Assembly (NCBI GenBank): GCA_023653785.1
Contig: JAMKCH010088071.1
Span: forward strand, 1 to 64,000
Length of the DNA: 64,000 bases
From: Ophioderma brevispina
Taxonomy: Eukaryota > Echinodermata > Ophiuroidea > Amphilepidida > Ophiodermatidae
Direction: 5' to 3'
The position numbers and the translations under genes were made by a program. The notes under the pieces are model-generated. The model was not told the DNA's origin. It ran no database searches and saw only the letters and a program-made list of their open reading frames with translations. Shown in pieces: positions 13,100 through 25,976 of the stretch. Within the stretch, counting starts at the first letter, position 1; each line of letters starts with the position of its first letter.

Positions 13100-15030
13100 G
13101 TTGCAAACCTATATACGAATACGCCATAAGTTACTGATATGCATAGGGTTAGGAAGATTTTGGGGGTCTGAGCCTCAGTCAAAGTTCTTTCGCACATGAT
13201 GGGTGTCCAGGGGCTACGCAATTTGGTAAAATAAACCAATTTGAGTGAAGAATCGCTATAAATACATGTATGATTAAAAAAGAGTGTTAAATGATTATTG
13301 CATAGACAATATGAATGTGCATCCAGTATCACAGCTTATCACACATAATGGATAAACCTATTCTTGTACTCAATGATCTGAATGACTCGTATATGTCACA
13401 ACGCAACAGATAATGAACTCTTTCTTCTCCCTCTTTGTCAGGTCATGTTTATTAGCCTTTATTGTGGCTATTTTGAACCGTTTTCCCTAATTGTTTTCTT
13501 CTATTATGTAAGATTAAACAGACGTTGATCAATAAGATCAATGTGTAATCTGTTTGTCGTGGTTGGGCAAATTAACTCAGTATTTGTTATACTGCCATGC
13601 GTATTGTTGGAAAAATAATCGTTTTTTTTTTAAAGTGAGAGAACAACAATGTGAGTAACTGCAAACTTGCCATTCCTTTCTGAAAGATAATAAATGAAAC
13701 TCATTTAGGTAATGAAGGTCATTGACTTTGTGCCAAGGCCATGTTCAATACTTATTGTCATATTACATTGAAACGTTATATTTTGTTGACAATGTTCAAG
13801 AAATTAACAAAAAAAGTCCTTATTGGCGAATCCAATCTATTAGACGATATGCTGATTTCACAGTCAGTCTGTTACGACTTCTGTATTGCCTCATGCTTAG
13901 GAACAGTCATTGAAAACTAGCCTAAAACTAAAAATCCAGAAAAGTGGAGGGAAATGAACGTCTTCATTTATGGACGTACCCTCTGGCCTCGGGTTTCCGT
14001 TGCCAATACTCCAACATGTTAGTTAAAAGTACGTATGATTGCGAAATGCACACAAATAAATGTGGTAAATAGTAAACAAACAAACGGCTCGCTAGTTCAA
14101 TGCAATTAGGTTATCTTAAAAGCTGAAAAAAGATTTTCGTTGGTGTGGATAGTGCGTTGGCCCCTTTGCAGTTTCTTTGGTCCTTTATAAAAACGTTTGT
14201 CTTGAAGCATAGCGTCACGATTGCCAGAAGACCAAATTTAAAAAATAACTAACTGTACTTTATATAGACAGCAATCGCATAACCACAGCGAATGGTCCCA
14301 ATGCACAGGCCCAGCAACCCCCATTTTAGATGTCGCCCAGAGGGTGTATTGACGATTGAGTCAATCCCACATTGCACGCCCAATTTGGGAAAATTCACCC
14401 TCAAACTGTCAAATGGGTAATGTGATCCTACAAAAATACTATTCTTAACACATAACAGACTAGCTTCTCTGTATAGAGCTGGTCGTTAGTGAAAATGTAT
14501 CTGTGATGGTCACATCAAACAGGGGCACGGGGTTGCACGTTGCCTGATTTTTGAATTTTGTGTTACTCTTTATGTAGATCATTTTTAGGTTTAAAATGAC
14601 CCGTTAAATATTTCTCCTGTTTTTGGTGTCTTTTGAAACTAACGTGACACATTGCACTCTCTGCTACACTTAAGTTTCACATGGTAATAAAGTGTCACTG
14701 TGCCCACAAGAACTCAAAGTAACAAGTGACAGGCTCTACATTACTAGATGGCAGCTACTCATGAGTCTTTACTTCCAGTTTGACTGAGCTTGTTTTTGCG
14801 AAAATATTAAAGAGTGCGTACCTCTGTACCCGCATGTGCGGTTGTGGTCGGGACCTACTTTTAGGTGCCAGTCAAGGTACGCCACTAGAATTTGTTTTTT
14901 GCCTAGCTGAGTCCTGGCCTTGTAACAAACAGGTGTGAACTTTCTGAGTAGTTAATAAGGACCGTCACAACCTGACGTCAACGCCCCTCTCATTTGGTTA
15001 TTCCAGATCGTTTCAAGTTCTACAAACACA
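13100..15030. other. Non-coding stretch, no feature recognised
   Basis: AT-rich sequence with frequent stops in all frames. No domain-like reading, RNA gene or transposon terminus was found. It ends at the 3' tail of the LINE that begins near 15,105. Confidence 0.5.
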
Positions 15031-15104
15031 TTTTATCACTTCTTACATTGCTTGTGGCAATCACAGAGAACTGGCAATGGTAGCCGACAAGTCTCCTCCC
15101 CAAA

Positions 15105-17960
15105 AATCATATAATAATATAATAATAATATAAGACTTATAATAGGCTCGCCTTTTACCAATGTGCACAAGGCGCTGAGAAAAAGAGAAAAAGCAGGAAT
15201 CAAGGAAAAGATGAGATTTGAGATGTTTTTTAATACCGTCCAGATACAAAGTTCGGACCTACTCGGCAGGTCATTCCAAAGGAGAGGACCTGCCACAGAA
15301 AAGGCTCGATCGCCCGCTTGTTTTTTGGAACGAGGGACCTCAAATGTAGTGGCCAAATCCGACCGGATACTGTATCTAGTCTTGGTGACAGCGCGAATTG
15401 AAAATCAGAAAGCCAATATCCCGGAGAACTAAAATGGAAGCTTTGAATGCCTGACGTGACCTTGAATTGAATCCTCTTCTTACTGAGAACCATGGAGCGT
15501 CTGTAGAAGAGTGGGGCATGAGTGCGACTAAGGGTTGCTTCAAATAAAACGCGCACTTTATTTTGCAGAACGGAGACGGTTTAAGAAATTTTTTTTTCTA
15601 TACCATACAAGAGCGAGTTTCAATAATCCAGTTTCGATAATATTAGAGTGCGAACGATCTGTTACAACGTGGTCAGCATCAATAAACTTACGGATACGGC
15701 ATTGAGATTCCGCAACTGCCAATTTATGGAGCGGGATAAGCTTGAAATGTGCTTCCGCCATGGTCATGAAGTGGTCCAAAATTACACCCAAGTTGCGAAT
15801 GGACGGTGAATGAGGGAATCTCATTACCATCCATATTAGATAAATCTGCAAAAAAACGTAAGTGGTGGGGGGATGACGCAACAAAAAATTCTGTTTTTCC
15901 TGATTCTCTTCAACCTATTTTTTTAGCATCCAGGACTGTAAATCCTTGACACAGCAATAAATGAAACAAGGCACAAACAGCATCACCAGAACAGTTCGGG
16001 TTAAAGAGGCATAGATTTGACATCGTCGGCATATATATGATACTTTAGACCATTTTTTTGAATAAGTGACCCACTCTCGAGTGTAGAAGTGAAACCCCTG
16101 AGGCCCAATAACCGCCTTGGTGGACACCATAGTTAGATGTTTGTCCCTAGCAGAAGTCCCGTTTATGATAACACTACAGGTTCTAGCCTCCAAGTATGTT
16201 TTATACCAATTGATAGCATCCCCCGTGAAAGCCGAAATCCCCTTCAACCGTTGAGCAATATAGCATGATCCCGGTATCAAAGCTGCCGAAAGGTCGAGCA
16301 ATAAGTAGGAAAACGCCTGCTGGTTGATCGGTGCACAGAGGATGTCATTTTACACACAAGCAATGCAAGTCTCCTGTGCTCGAGCCTTGTATAGGGCAGA
16401 TTGGTAGGGAATCAACAAACTCTTTGAATCACATATAATCAACAACCTGAGCAGACACAATGTTTTTTCAATTAACTTGCCAACAAAAGGTAAAATTTGA
16501 GACGGACATAATTGCCCAAAGTATTTTTGTCTAAGGACGCTTTCTTCAGAATAGGCGTAATGATAGCTTTACGCAGCCCGTTTGAAAGGTCCACTCAGAA
16601 ATGAGGTGTTGACACTTTAGTTAAAATTGGTATCAGACAGAGTAGATTTGCTTTAACCAAGCCACGTGGGCATTGGTCTAAGAACAGCTCTTTGACGGTT
16701 TGAAGGACACTTTCATATACGTCATTCAAAGCATCTTTCAGTAACAGGTTTGGAATTGACTTAATCTACAACACACAATATCAGAATGGGGATTGTACGA
16801 ATTAAGGTCCCGGTTTACGTAAGCTTTAGCATCAGTTCAGCCTGAATTTTATGAACCTTGCCCAAAAATATCACCAAAGTTTGTGAGCAAGTTCAACAGT
16901 TTGACTCATAATCAGGTAGGTTATTACTGTTACATTAAGTAATTCGTTTACTGTCCTATACATTCCTTAGCATTACAGTTGTCAAATTTGCCTGCATAAT
17001 ACTTGGATTTTTCCAGAGTTATTGCATCACTAGCACTCGTTTTGCCTCGAGTAATTTTTCTGGTAGCAGCGTCAGATCTAGTTTCCTCCACCCTCTCTTT
17101 CGTCGCCGAAGACGCGTGCATCAACAACAGCTTTATTGTACCCTTATGTCTACTAATCCTTACAAAGAACGTGGCCTGAATCTGACTGGGGCATGAGCAT
17201 CCATAACAGATTTCCAACGTCATATAACAGTAACCAGATCAGCAACACGGAATTCCTTTCCCGAGCACCAGATCTAATTTTATTTTGAGATCACTAGCAA
17301 AAGCATTATTATCGATGGTTCTTGAAGTTACGGTAAATTCTAAATGTTCTGGATGCCCCCCAGTTGCTACATCAAGCACACTACTAACGTACTAGATGAT
17401 CTGAGTAAAAAACATGATTCACATCCCATTCTCCTCCAACCAGAATCATCAGACTCTTTGCAATAAGCAGTCCAGAGTGTTTCCAAGTTTATGCTTGGAA
17501 CATTTAACAGCTGTGATATTCCCGTGATAATCAAGAATTTCATTGAATGTTTGACTTCATTTTAGGAAGGATGATTCATATGTTAGGTTTGGAAGTCTCC
17601 AGCTCAAGTTTCTTCCACTTAGCAGATCAACAGCACCTAGAAAAAAGGCCTCAAATTCAGTCATAAATGCACTGGTGTTTTCACCGGATGGGTCTGGTCT
17701 GTACACGACAATTATGCTAAAGATTAACGCCTGGATGACTGATACATTTATGACAGCATGTTTCAAAGAATCGTTTTTATATAAATTTTTGTGTTTTGAG
17801 CTTTAAGGTTGTTATTGTAAACACTCAGCTGCTATACCCCCCCCACGTGTTTCCCCCCCTGTGAAAGTTTAAAAACACATATCCTGGGGGGGGGGGGGTT
17901 GCTTCACAATTACCGCTGTACTTTCCTCATAGAGCCATGTCTCTGTGACACACTACTGTC
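15105..17960 (-). mobile_element. Decayed L2-like non-LTR retrotransposon with endonuclease and RT remnants
   Basis: A largely complete LINE ORF2 can be followed on the minus strand despite frameshifts. From high to low coordinate: the endonuclease start 'VTETWL' near 17,940; 'VVYRPDPSGEN' near 17,690; 'LGNTLDCLLQR' near 17,470-17,500; a Lys-rich linker ending 'KSKYYAGKFDNC' near 16,980-17,030; the RT core 'LDLSAALIPG' near 16,270-16,300; a degraded 'YADD'-like stretch near 16,030; 'SIRNLGVILD' near 15,780-15,810; and the 3' block 'GDRAFSVAGPLLWNDLPS' near 15,260-15,315. The 3' end near 15,105 is a TATTATTAT tail. There are many in-frame breaks, so it is inactive. Assignment to L2 rather than another CR1-group clade rests on motif style only. 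Confidence 0.8.
17880..17900. repeat. Poly-G tract
   Basis: A run of about 13 G lies within degraded LINE sequence, just after a C-rich stretch (17,838-17,861). Confidence 0.8.
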
Positions 17961-17964
17961 AAAT

Positions 17965-18980
17965 AATTTATTTTCAAGAATGAGGTCGCGAGCAGTCAGT
18001 CGTGTTACCAATGACTGTGCAGTCCATGCAACCGATCTTCACTGACGTCTCAGAGGTTTACTAGATTTAGAAGTATCAGGCGAGGCAACCGTCACATGAC
18101 GAGGAGCACCAAGACAGATTTACTCATAGAAGCCTACGTTTCCCTACGTAAGCCAGCTCGAGTACCTCTAATGAGTGATTGGTTTGTTATTTATTCCAAG
18201 GTTTCAACAATATTTGACCAGATGTGAGAATCAAGTTGGGTGGACGTGACACAGTTTGTTAAGATCAAAAAGTGCTTCGCGGGAGTAACGATGAGGAGGT
18301 AGTTTAATACACTGTTCACTCTGTAGTGGTCAGGATTGGGGTTGATATCAAGTTAAAACTTGCAGATGAGTTTGGGTAGTAACAAGTTCTTGATTTTACA
18401 TAGTTCAGAGTCTTACATTTTTAACCTCTCAGACATTCAGTAGTACAGTCTCTTCCTATGTCAACCACAGTAGCAGTCCCATATTCAGCCAAGCATAGGC
18501 CCTAGGCACAAGGAACTCAAGGGAAGAACAACCTTGAGAAGCAAAATTTCATGATGACAATCAATAAGCTATTATTGTCTCCATTCACCACCACTATTGA
18601 TTGATACAATCCAAGCTTACGCACAGGATGTATGTCTGGCTGAAATTCGAAATCTGAATCAGTCCTGTATTTATGGTGAAGGCAAAAAATGTCAATGATT
18701 AAAATACACCAAAAATAGTCCAACCTCGTCCCACAACAAATTCAGTGTAAGTAAAAAGGTATCAGTTTCTAAACCCCCCCAGTTAGACTCAAATACAAGA
18801 TTCTAACAAGTTCCAAAAAACAGAGAAATATAGAGCAGAGATAGATGGCAGCCTGCAGCCAGGCGCTCATCATATAAAAATGGGCTACAACCTCATGGGT
18901 CCGGACAATTTCACAAAATGCTAACATTTTATAATCATTTTACTTTATTTGGTTTGTTTACCTTTTTGCATACATTGGGT
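17965..18980. other. Non-coding stretch upstream of the minus-strand LINE
   Basis: This could be the LINE's 5' untranslated part or unrelated sequence. Both strands are riddled with stops and no motif was recognised. Confidence 0.4.
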
Positions 18981-18984
18981 TTTT

Positions 18985-19275
18985 TGATCAAACAAATGGC
19001 GATCAAAACAAATCCAAAAAAATTACCTCAAGCAGATCTACTGCAGAAAAGGTATGCCAATTGGACTAGATAAGTTATTGTTTTCAAAATGTGCCCATTT
19101 CGAGAAAATGCAACGGTCAAGAAAAGAGGCATCTGATGGTCTTCTTAATTGAAAACACGTGGCGTGCAAAAAAAAAAAATTCAAAAAATGCGATCAAAAC
19201 CAATCAAAAAAATTACATAATCTATCTACTGGCAGAAAGTTTTGCCAATTGGACTAGTTTAGTTATTGGGATGAA
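18985..19275. repeat. Diverged direct repeat, unit about 100 bp
   Basis: Two copies share 'gcgatcaaaac', 'aatccaaaaaaattac'-like runs, 'ctactg.cagaaa' and 'ccaattggactag' in the same order (about 18,997-19,085 and 19,189-19,275). They are offset by about 190 bp. Confidence 0.6.
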
Positions 19276-19281
19276 TTATAT

Positions 19282-19357
19282 ATTCTGCCACCATTAAATT
19301 CGGCACTTACTGCGTTTCTTCCGTTAACAGTGCCGAATTCGTAGCCTGTGGCAGAAT
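19282..19357. repeat. Inverted repeat, 76 bp
   Basis: 'attctgccac...aattcggcac' is mirrored by 'gtgccgaatt...gtggcagaat'. It is a small hairpin element with imperfect 25-bp arms. Confidence 0.65.
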
Positions 19358-19545
19358 ACTAATTCTTCATAAAAGCAATTTTGGAGGTATCGGTACGGGC
19401 GGAAAAAGATTGAAATTACTTCTTTCATATCACATAATAGTCAAGATGAAATTACCTACCTTCTTTCTTCTCACATGATAGTCAAGATATTGTTTAAAAA
19501 AACCTTTACCAATACTATTTGGCAAGCGCCGGTTTACGTTTGTTG

Positions 19546-20940
19546 GTCCCAGTCCGTTCAGTCCGTTGCCAATTCGGACTCAGTCAATTCGGTCTCATAT
19601 GGTCAATTCGGTCCCACGTCAATCGGTCCCATGCCAAATTCGGTCCCAATGGAAAAACACGTATATTTCGGTTCAGAAATATTCACCAATTCGGTCTCAG
19701 TCAATTCGGTCCCATGACAATTCGGTCCCAATGGCTGAAACACAGTTAATTTTATCTGATTTTTGTCATTTTGTTATCGGTTGCCTTTTACTCTTTCTTT
19801 CTGCTACTTCGGTGTACACTGAATATCGTTGTCGTTTTTTCCCCTCGGTTTTTGTTTATCAAACACAACTAGAATAGGCCTATTGCGAGTCTCTACCAAT
19901 CGAGGAAAAAATTTTGCTTGAGAGTGGCTAGTGTGTCAAAGAAATGGCTGAATGAATTTTACCTGGGCTTTAATCGATTAGTATTCATAATCGTGTGTTT
20001 CAGTCGTATTGACAATAACGGGTTACCAATACCAATTGCTAGCTTATGTGAGCTCGTTGAATCCCAGGGCATCTCCACAGTAGGACTATAGAGTAAGCAC
20101 TATAGGAAACTAAGCAACCTTGAAAGTCACAGTACTAATTTGGGTGATCGAAGTAAATGTATCCTATACATGAGTGAGTATGTAGTACACAATTAATACG
20201 TACATCATTTACCAACCCAAAGATGTTACAAGTTATTGTTAAATATAAATATTTTGTTGTCATTGTTTGCTTTTTCCCTATTGTTGGAATGAAACCGCTT
20301 CACGCGTGTACCACTGCTGTTAAAGTGTAAAACAAAAACGCCAATAAAATACTATTCTAAATTGTATCTGTTACATTATGTTCAAAAAAATGCATGACAA
20401 ATATAATGCTGTTTTTGCAATTCGACACGAAAATTTATACTGTATACTGTCTCGTTCCTTTACAATAAAGCACAGTGCCAATAAGGTAAGATAATAAGCT
20501 AAATTATCAAAATGACAAATTTTGTTTTTTTTCTTGATTTATAGATTTCCATGCTTAAAATATTTAATTTAAGCATAATAGTTAATTATAATTTTGCAAA
20601 CGATTGGTAAAAAGACTAAAGACGCTAAAATTATCCAAATTATTGACGGATGCTAAGTTGTTTCCATTGAGGGGGTCTACTATACTGATAGCAATGATTG
20701 TTTTTACATTATACACAATTTTAAATATCTTATTACGTATGATCATGATTCGTAATAAATGTTAGGCCAAGGTTTTAAGTGGATTACACGCAGGGTATGG
20801 TTTAACACGCGTTTTCCTAAATGGGACCGAATTACCGAGGGGCCGAATTGCCGTGACACCGAACTGACTGGGACCGAATTGATTTGAGTCCGCGCTCTCT
20901 TTGCATTCCCATGGGCCGAACTGGTTTTGGGACCCAATCG
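19546..20940. mobile_element. Foldback-type element with inverted arrays of an AATTCGGTCCCA motif
   Basis: The left end (19,546-19,735) contains about eight irregularly spaced copies of CAATTCGGTCCCA-like words. The right end (20,818-20,935) contains about five copies of the reverse complement (TGGGACCGAATTG-like). The 1.1 kb between the arrays is AT-rich with no recognisable transposase. The arrangement fits a non-autonomous foldback DNA transposon whose terminal inverted repeats are built from short subrepeats. The arrays hold few stops, so they create short open frames in several registers at once. These reflect the repeat and are not genes. Exact borders and a target duplication were not resolved. 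Confidence 0.6.
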
Positions 20941-21656
20941 GGCCAGCCTGACAGTGTTGCAAAATATGCACCCATATGACGCCCAACTGCCACAATTTAT
21001 GATGCCAGATCGACTATAATTAGAAATTTAATACTCTGTTCTAAATTCAAAGTGGGTGCTGGTACTTGACGGTTTGTAATTGTAATTTGAAGAGCTTATT
21101 ATTGGGATGGTTTTAGTATAATAGTAAACGATTATAGTAGCCGTAACAATCTTTTTTCCTTGCCGCCGATCACGCACGGCCCGACAAGCTGTAGCTTTTC
21201 AAGAGGTAGGCTTAATAAGGTGTTTCTTTGAAATCGGTCAAGACGTTTAAAATGATCGGCATAGGCAACAACTTTCAAAACGGCAGGAGTAAGTCAGTAA
21301 CGGATTTGCTCATACTGGCGGGTCTCCGACCACAAAACACTGACTTTTGCATTCTTTTAGCCCACAAAGCGTTAGTTGCACGAAAAATCCCGAATGTTTT
21401 TGTGTTTTGATAAAAACAATATTATTATGTATGTATGTATGTAACTCAGGTGTAAAATTGACGGCAAGGCAAAGGTACAATTTTCGATCAGAGCAGATGA
21501 ACTTGAAACGTTCGGCATTTTAAAGGGACATGTTCAAAGTTTAACTTTTGCTGGTTTTCAAAAAATCCCACTTTACATAAATTCCCTAAAAGTCGGTTTT
21601 ATGTAAAATTGTAATACAGGCTTCAATGGGTAATTGAAATTTCCAAATATGAACCC

Positions 21657-21750
21657 TTCCCCCCAAGAACCACAATGCCGCTTTGCAAGGACGTGCGTTA
21701 TATTATTTAGCAACATATATGAGTGGCATTCTGGTTCTTGGGGGTGGGGA
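21657..21750. repeat. Inverted repeat with about 24-bp arms
   Basis: 'ccccccaagaaccacaatgcc' near 21,659 is mirrored by 'ggcattctggttcttggggg' near 21,725, with a loop of about 45 bp. Confidence 0.7.
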
Positions 21751-21988
21751 AAGACCTCATTTTTGCATTTTTGTTTTCTGGGGGGGGCCTGAACACTAAA
21801 TGGAATTGCCACAAACAACAACAACCTATACATACCATACCACATCACTATGTGGTAAGGCATGCTAATCTATCAAGGGCTCAGTTCAGTAGTCTTGGAT
21901 GGGCACATGTTAACAACAGCTGATCATGCATGTCCTGGGTATCATAAATCATACTAAAATACAAGGTGATGTATTAGCTCAATACAAT

Positions 21989-22147
21989 GGTGAAAGAAAG
22001 CTATTGAACTGTGCCATGGGAATTGTGATTTTATTAGCTCATAGTGCTGGCAAGCTTGCTCATGATATCAATAGCGCGGTCATGGGCCATCGCTATGAGG
22101 CAATGAAGTATCAACTCCTATGGCACAGTTCAATAGCTTTCATTCAC
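21989..22147. mobile_element. Short hairpin element (MITE-like), about 28-bp inverted ends
   Basis: 'gaaagctattgaactgtgcc' at about 21,997 is matched in reverse complement by 'ggcacagttcaatagctttc' at about 22,122. A weaker internal inverted pair (ctcatagtg / cgctatgag) lies between them. A third partial copy of the end ('ctgaactgtgcc') lies near 22,249. The interior is non-coding. Confidence 0.65.
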
Positions 22148-22269
22148 AAGTGTATTTAGAGAACACACCCCCTGAGTTTTGTGTATAATATATGATACCT
22201 AGAATACACAAGATCAGTTCATGTCAATGCATGTACAAGTACAAACCACTGAACTGTGCCCTTAGTTGA

Positions 22270-23570
22270 TGAGCATATTGTAACTCATAGTGCATGCTTT
22301 ATGCGGGCCATTGTGTTGTATTCCAGAGTCTGCTTGTGTGAAGACAGTTATATAATCTAAATCTCAGTAGCATAAGCTAATGGTATTTGGGTATTGTTAT
22401 TAAGGGCTGCCTCGTGTAGTCTCTTTGTAGCTTATGAAGGACAAAAGGCATGTCTAGACGTCACTTACAAGCCCATAACAAAGGGCAGCTATGCAACATC
22501 TTCCTATGGTCATTGGAATGGAGGAATACTCTAAGCATGGAGCTCAGACCTTTCTCAAAATTTTGTCTTGATAACAATGTATTTTGGGGATAAAAAACAC
22601 ATTCGTAAATGTTAAAGTAGTTGTAAAACACCACCTCAAACTTGATGGTGAAATATAACTATAATGAATATTGAGGTCTCATTCTCTCTTATCCGGAGAT
22701 GTCCTTACAGTTCGGATGCGAACGCATAGGCCTACAGATAAAGTAAGTTTTTTCGGTATTGATATTTACGCTCTGAAAACCGTAGTTTTTATCTGTAATC
22801 AATGGGGATGAGTCATGTTGTCAAACAGCTTGACAGGTCCCCCAAACATTGATGGGGAAGTGGGGAAGAATTGGGTAAAGAGGGTAGACCTCGGCTTTCG
22901 AAAGAAACAAGGATAACTAAATTCAGTCTTATTTGGGGAAAGTGGGAATGTTGCATCAAGTGTATACAAATATTTTTTCCAGGATTGTAGGGTATAGACG
23001 TCGTTGCGTTTCTATGTTCGGACAGTCACTCAGTCTTGCCCGACGTACTAGGTGGTAAAGATCCACCAATGGCGTGGCGCTCTAATAGTATCTGTCGGAA
23101 AGCATAAAATCGAACATATTGGCTGACACCAAAGTGCTTATGAATCTACACTGTTGTTATGAGTAACTGGAAATTTCGATAAATTCAAAATGCTCTCAAA
23201 TAAGTAAATACCACATAAATACCTCGTAAGTGTGATTTATAACCCTGAATGCAAAGTAAGCGCCGATTTCCACCCTGGCTCATGGTAACGCTTATTTAAT
23301 TTGTTCTCATCTCCAGCCTTCCAGAAGTTAGTCAACCGGGGCCCGGCAGTGCTGTCAGAATCTGGTGTTGCAAACAATTCGGCGTCCACAACGGTAGATT
23401 CTCGGCTTTCCGCCACAAATTTGTCACCAAAATGCAGCAGGTGGAGTCGTAGTCGGCTTAGCACCATTACTTTGTCTATAGTTTCGCTTCTTGTATCCAA
23501 GTAAATCTATGTATATCACAGAAGTGGTACCGCGAGAAACGACATAGGAGGCCAATTCCCAACCAACCGT
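22270..23570. other. Non-coding stretch; one short GC-richer segment
   Basis: Nothing recognisable. The segment 23,300-23,500 is richer in GC and free of stops on both strands for about 65-85 codons. It matches no domain I know and has no convincing pair of splice sites, so no gene is called. Confidence 0.45.
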
Positions 23571-23574
23571 AAAG

Positions 23575-23805
23575 TCTGTGATGCTATGCTATGCTATGTA
23601 TGTATGTTGTGTGTATGTTGTGATGTGTGTATGTTTGTATGTATGTATGTATGTATGTAGTTGTATGTATGTAGGTATGTAGGTATGCGTGTGTTACATG
23701 AGCTTCCATGCTCTCGTTTTTATTTCTATTTTGTATGTAGTATGTATGTGTGATATGTATGTATGTAGTATGTTGTTGTATGTAGGTAGGTATGTATGTA
23801 TTGAT
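23575..23805. repeat. ATGT/GTAT microsatellite cluster
   Basis: Runs of (TATG)n and variants (tgtatgtatgtatgtatg, gtaggtatgtaggtatg) occur over about 230 bp, broken by a short unique stretch at 23,696-23,735. Confidence 0.9.
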
Positions 23806-23809
23806 TCTT

Positions 23810-25385
23810 CTTTACTTCCAATTGTGCCAAAACTGGAAGCCATCAATACAATGGTTAATTCTAAACTTAACTTTTACCTGAGCAATGTCACTATGTCGTT
23901 TTCCCAGCTCACGCACTGGAAAATAGATATGTTGATATGATAAGTCGTGGTTTGTTGAAACCAATTGTAACAGGGATGTTATATTCATCCCTAGAAAGTA
24001 TGGGGGTTTTAGGGATTATGAATCCCAGACCCCACATACATTGCCAAAAAGATTTCGTTTCTGTTGTCACGATGTTGAACTCTGACGATCCACAAACAAG
24101 GTACTGCGCACGCTCATCATTTGAACTCCATGAAAAAGCGCAGTGAGGCAATGGATAATTTGATTACTCATTTGGGTGATTGTACTGATGAACAACGGTG
24201 ACTGATTAAACCAATGTGCGGTGAATTGGCCTAAATCGGTATGGATCGAACTTAACGACAAAAAACTGTGTATGCGCGAAGGCCTAAAAAATAAGGTTAC
24301 TGGTAATGAATATGTTTATGTGTATATGGTTGATAACGAGGTGTCTATTGTTTGCGCAACAGTCTATGACGTGTTCTATATCAAGAACCAGCATATGAAA
24401 AACGTATATCCGATTCATGAGTAAGATATCACAAGGCAGGATTTAAAATCCCCTCACATGATTTCCCCCCCCCCCCCCCAAATATCCAACATTATGATCA
24501 ATAATTATTGCGATCATGACAATATGGTCAAGGTATTCTCAAAACATGTCTGCAGCTCCTTGAATGTAATTCTCTGCTGCACCGTTATTATCCACTTATA
24601 TCCAAAGTCATGCGGTGCTATGCAATAATCCTGTTGACACTGTTTCCCATATTATTAATGGTGCATGGTTTTTAATCACATGTATACCAAACGTCATGAC
24701 AGAATTGTCAACCCACAGTCACTCTCAGATATCAGACAGCCGTCCTGATCTCTCGTTTATGTAAAACAAGATTCATTATGGTGATATTTTGAAGGCAATA
24801 TACAAAGCTCTATAAAAGTATTGAACACAGAACACCGGACTTATTCATCCTTGATCATCAGTTAAAAAGGCCTTTATTGGTCGAAATTCATCACCATTTG
24901 ACGCCTTTCTAGAACAATGCTACAATACGAAGTTTAGGTATTACAAACCCTTTGGGTGATCTTGTCAATGTGGAGAACACATTCACCTGTAAAATTATTG
25001 TCATTATCATCGGGTCAACGGATCCCCAGTTGCCATAAAAATGTGGTACCGGGTAAAAATACCTCGGGTTTTAAACCCCCCGGAAGAGCAAAGCCATGGC
25101 CAAATACCTGAGTTTCAAGCGCTGACATAGGTTCACAAATAATTGGCAAATGCGCGCGGGGCTGTCAATTGGAGTCGTCAACTTTTCTTTGCATCTACTC
25201 AATTGGCCATGGGTTTGTTCTTAACTCATTTTCTCATTTGTAGTTACACTGAGTGTGTTAGATTCCTTATAATCTCTTCTTGGCATACAATTAGCAATAA
25301 GGTATTGCCGCCAGGCTCTTGGAGCAGTTTTGTGGCGCCTTCTGTATTTTGTAAATGAAGTTTGCTAATAAATATATGGGAATAT
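23810..25385. other. Non-coding stretch, includes a poly-C run
   Basis: No exon or transposon end was recognised. A run of about 14 C lies at 24,466-24,479. Short open stretches near 23,940-24,420 show no domain resemblance. Confidence 0.45.
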
Positions 25386-25399
25386 GATGGATGTAGTTC

Positions 25400-25870
25400 T
25401 GCTTACGTACTACAGTGAGAAACGTCGCAATCTTTGTGACACCTCTTCTTACGCTTGAGGCACCTAGTTCATCCCCTATCTGCCGACTTCTTTGCTTATT
25501 CTTGTGATAATTTTCCTTTAGCCTCTGGAACTTTGTTCGTCTGTGCGGGATAAAGGAGTTGATATCCTTGCTTACACCATCTTTAAACAGATCCACAATT
25601 CTTCTGTATTGGAAGATTGATCAGCTGCTTGGCTGGTCTGAGAGAGACATGGTTACGGAAACCAAGCCAATCAGCCTTCTTATACAGGGGAATGAAGCGT
25701 GATTTTGCTTTTTTCGGAACACTGTGAGGTCAAAATCAGTAAAGGACAGCATCATGATCACTAATTCCGGGAGAACCGAATCCTATAAATCTGACACGGC
25801 CTGGTTGTAGCAATCAGGTCAAGAGTGTTTTTTCATCCGATACATTTTTGACACTTTTACAGGTAATGAC
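25400..25870 (-). mobile_element. Non-LTR retrotransposon fragment (end of endonuclease domain)
   Basis: On the minus strand a frameshifted reading gives 'LIATTRP' and 'GFGSPGISDHDAVL' (the SDHDAV motif ends AP-endonuclease domains of non-LTR elements) near 25,745-25,830. It is followed by 'INSFIPHRRTKFQRLKENYH' near 25,495-25,560, matching the 'INKFIPHKRTK' linker seen after the endonuclease in CR1/Jockey-group elements. No RT follows. It abuts the Penelope-like fragment, so two unrelated retroelements have been juxtaposed or nested. Confidence 0.6.
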
Positions 25871-25976
25871 GTGATGATGTATGAATTACAATAAGAATAT
25901 TTAATTGGATGTTGTGAAGGTGTTGGTTGATACTGCTGAAATGATAGCTAGTAGTTGTATGTGAACAGGCTCCTTA

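Noticed and set aside
19475..19877. Three overlapping frames of 76-103 codons
   Set aside because: All arise from the AATTCGGTCCCA subrepeats, which lack stops in several registers.
23689..23940. 83-codon frame rich in Cys/Met/Tyr/Val
   Set aside because: It runs through the TATG microsatellite and has no independent support.
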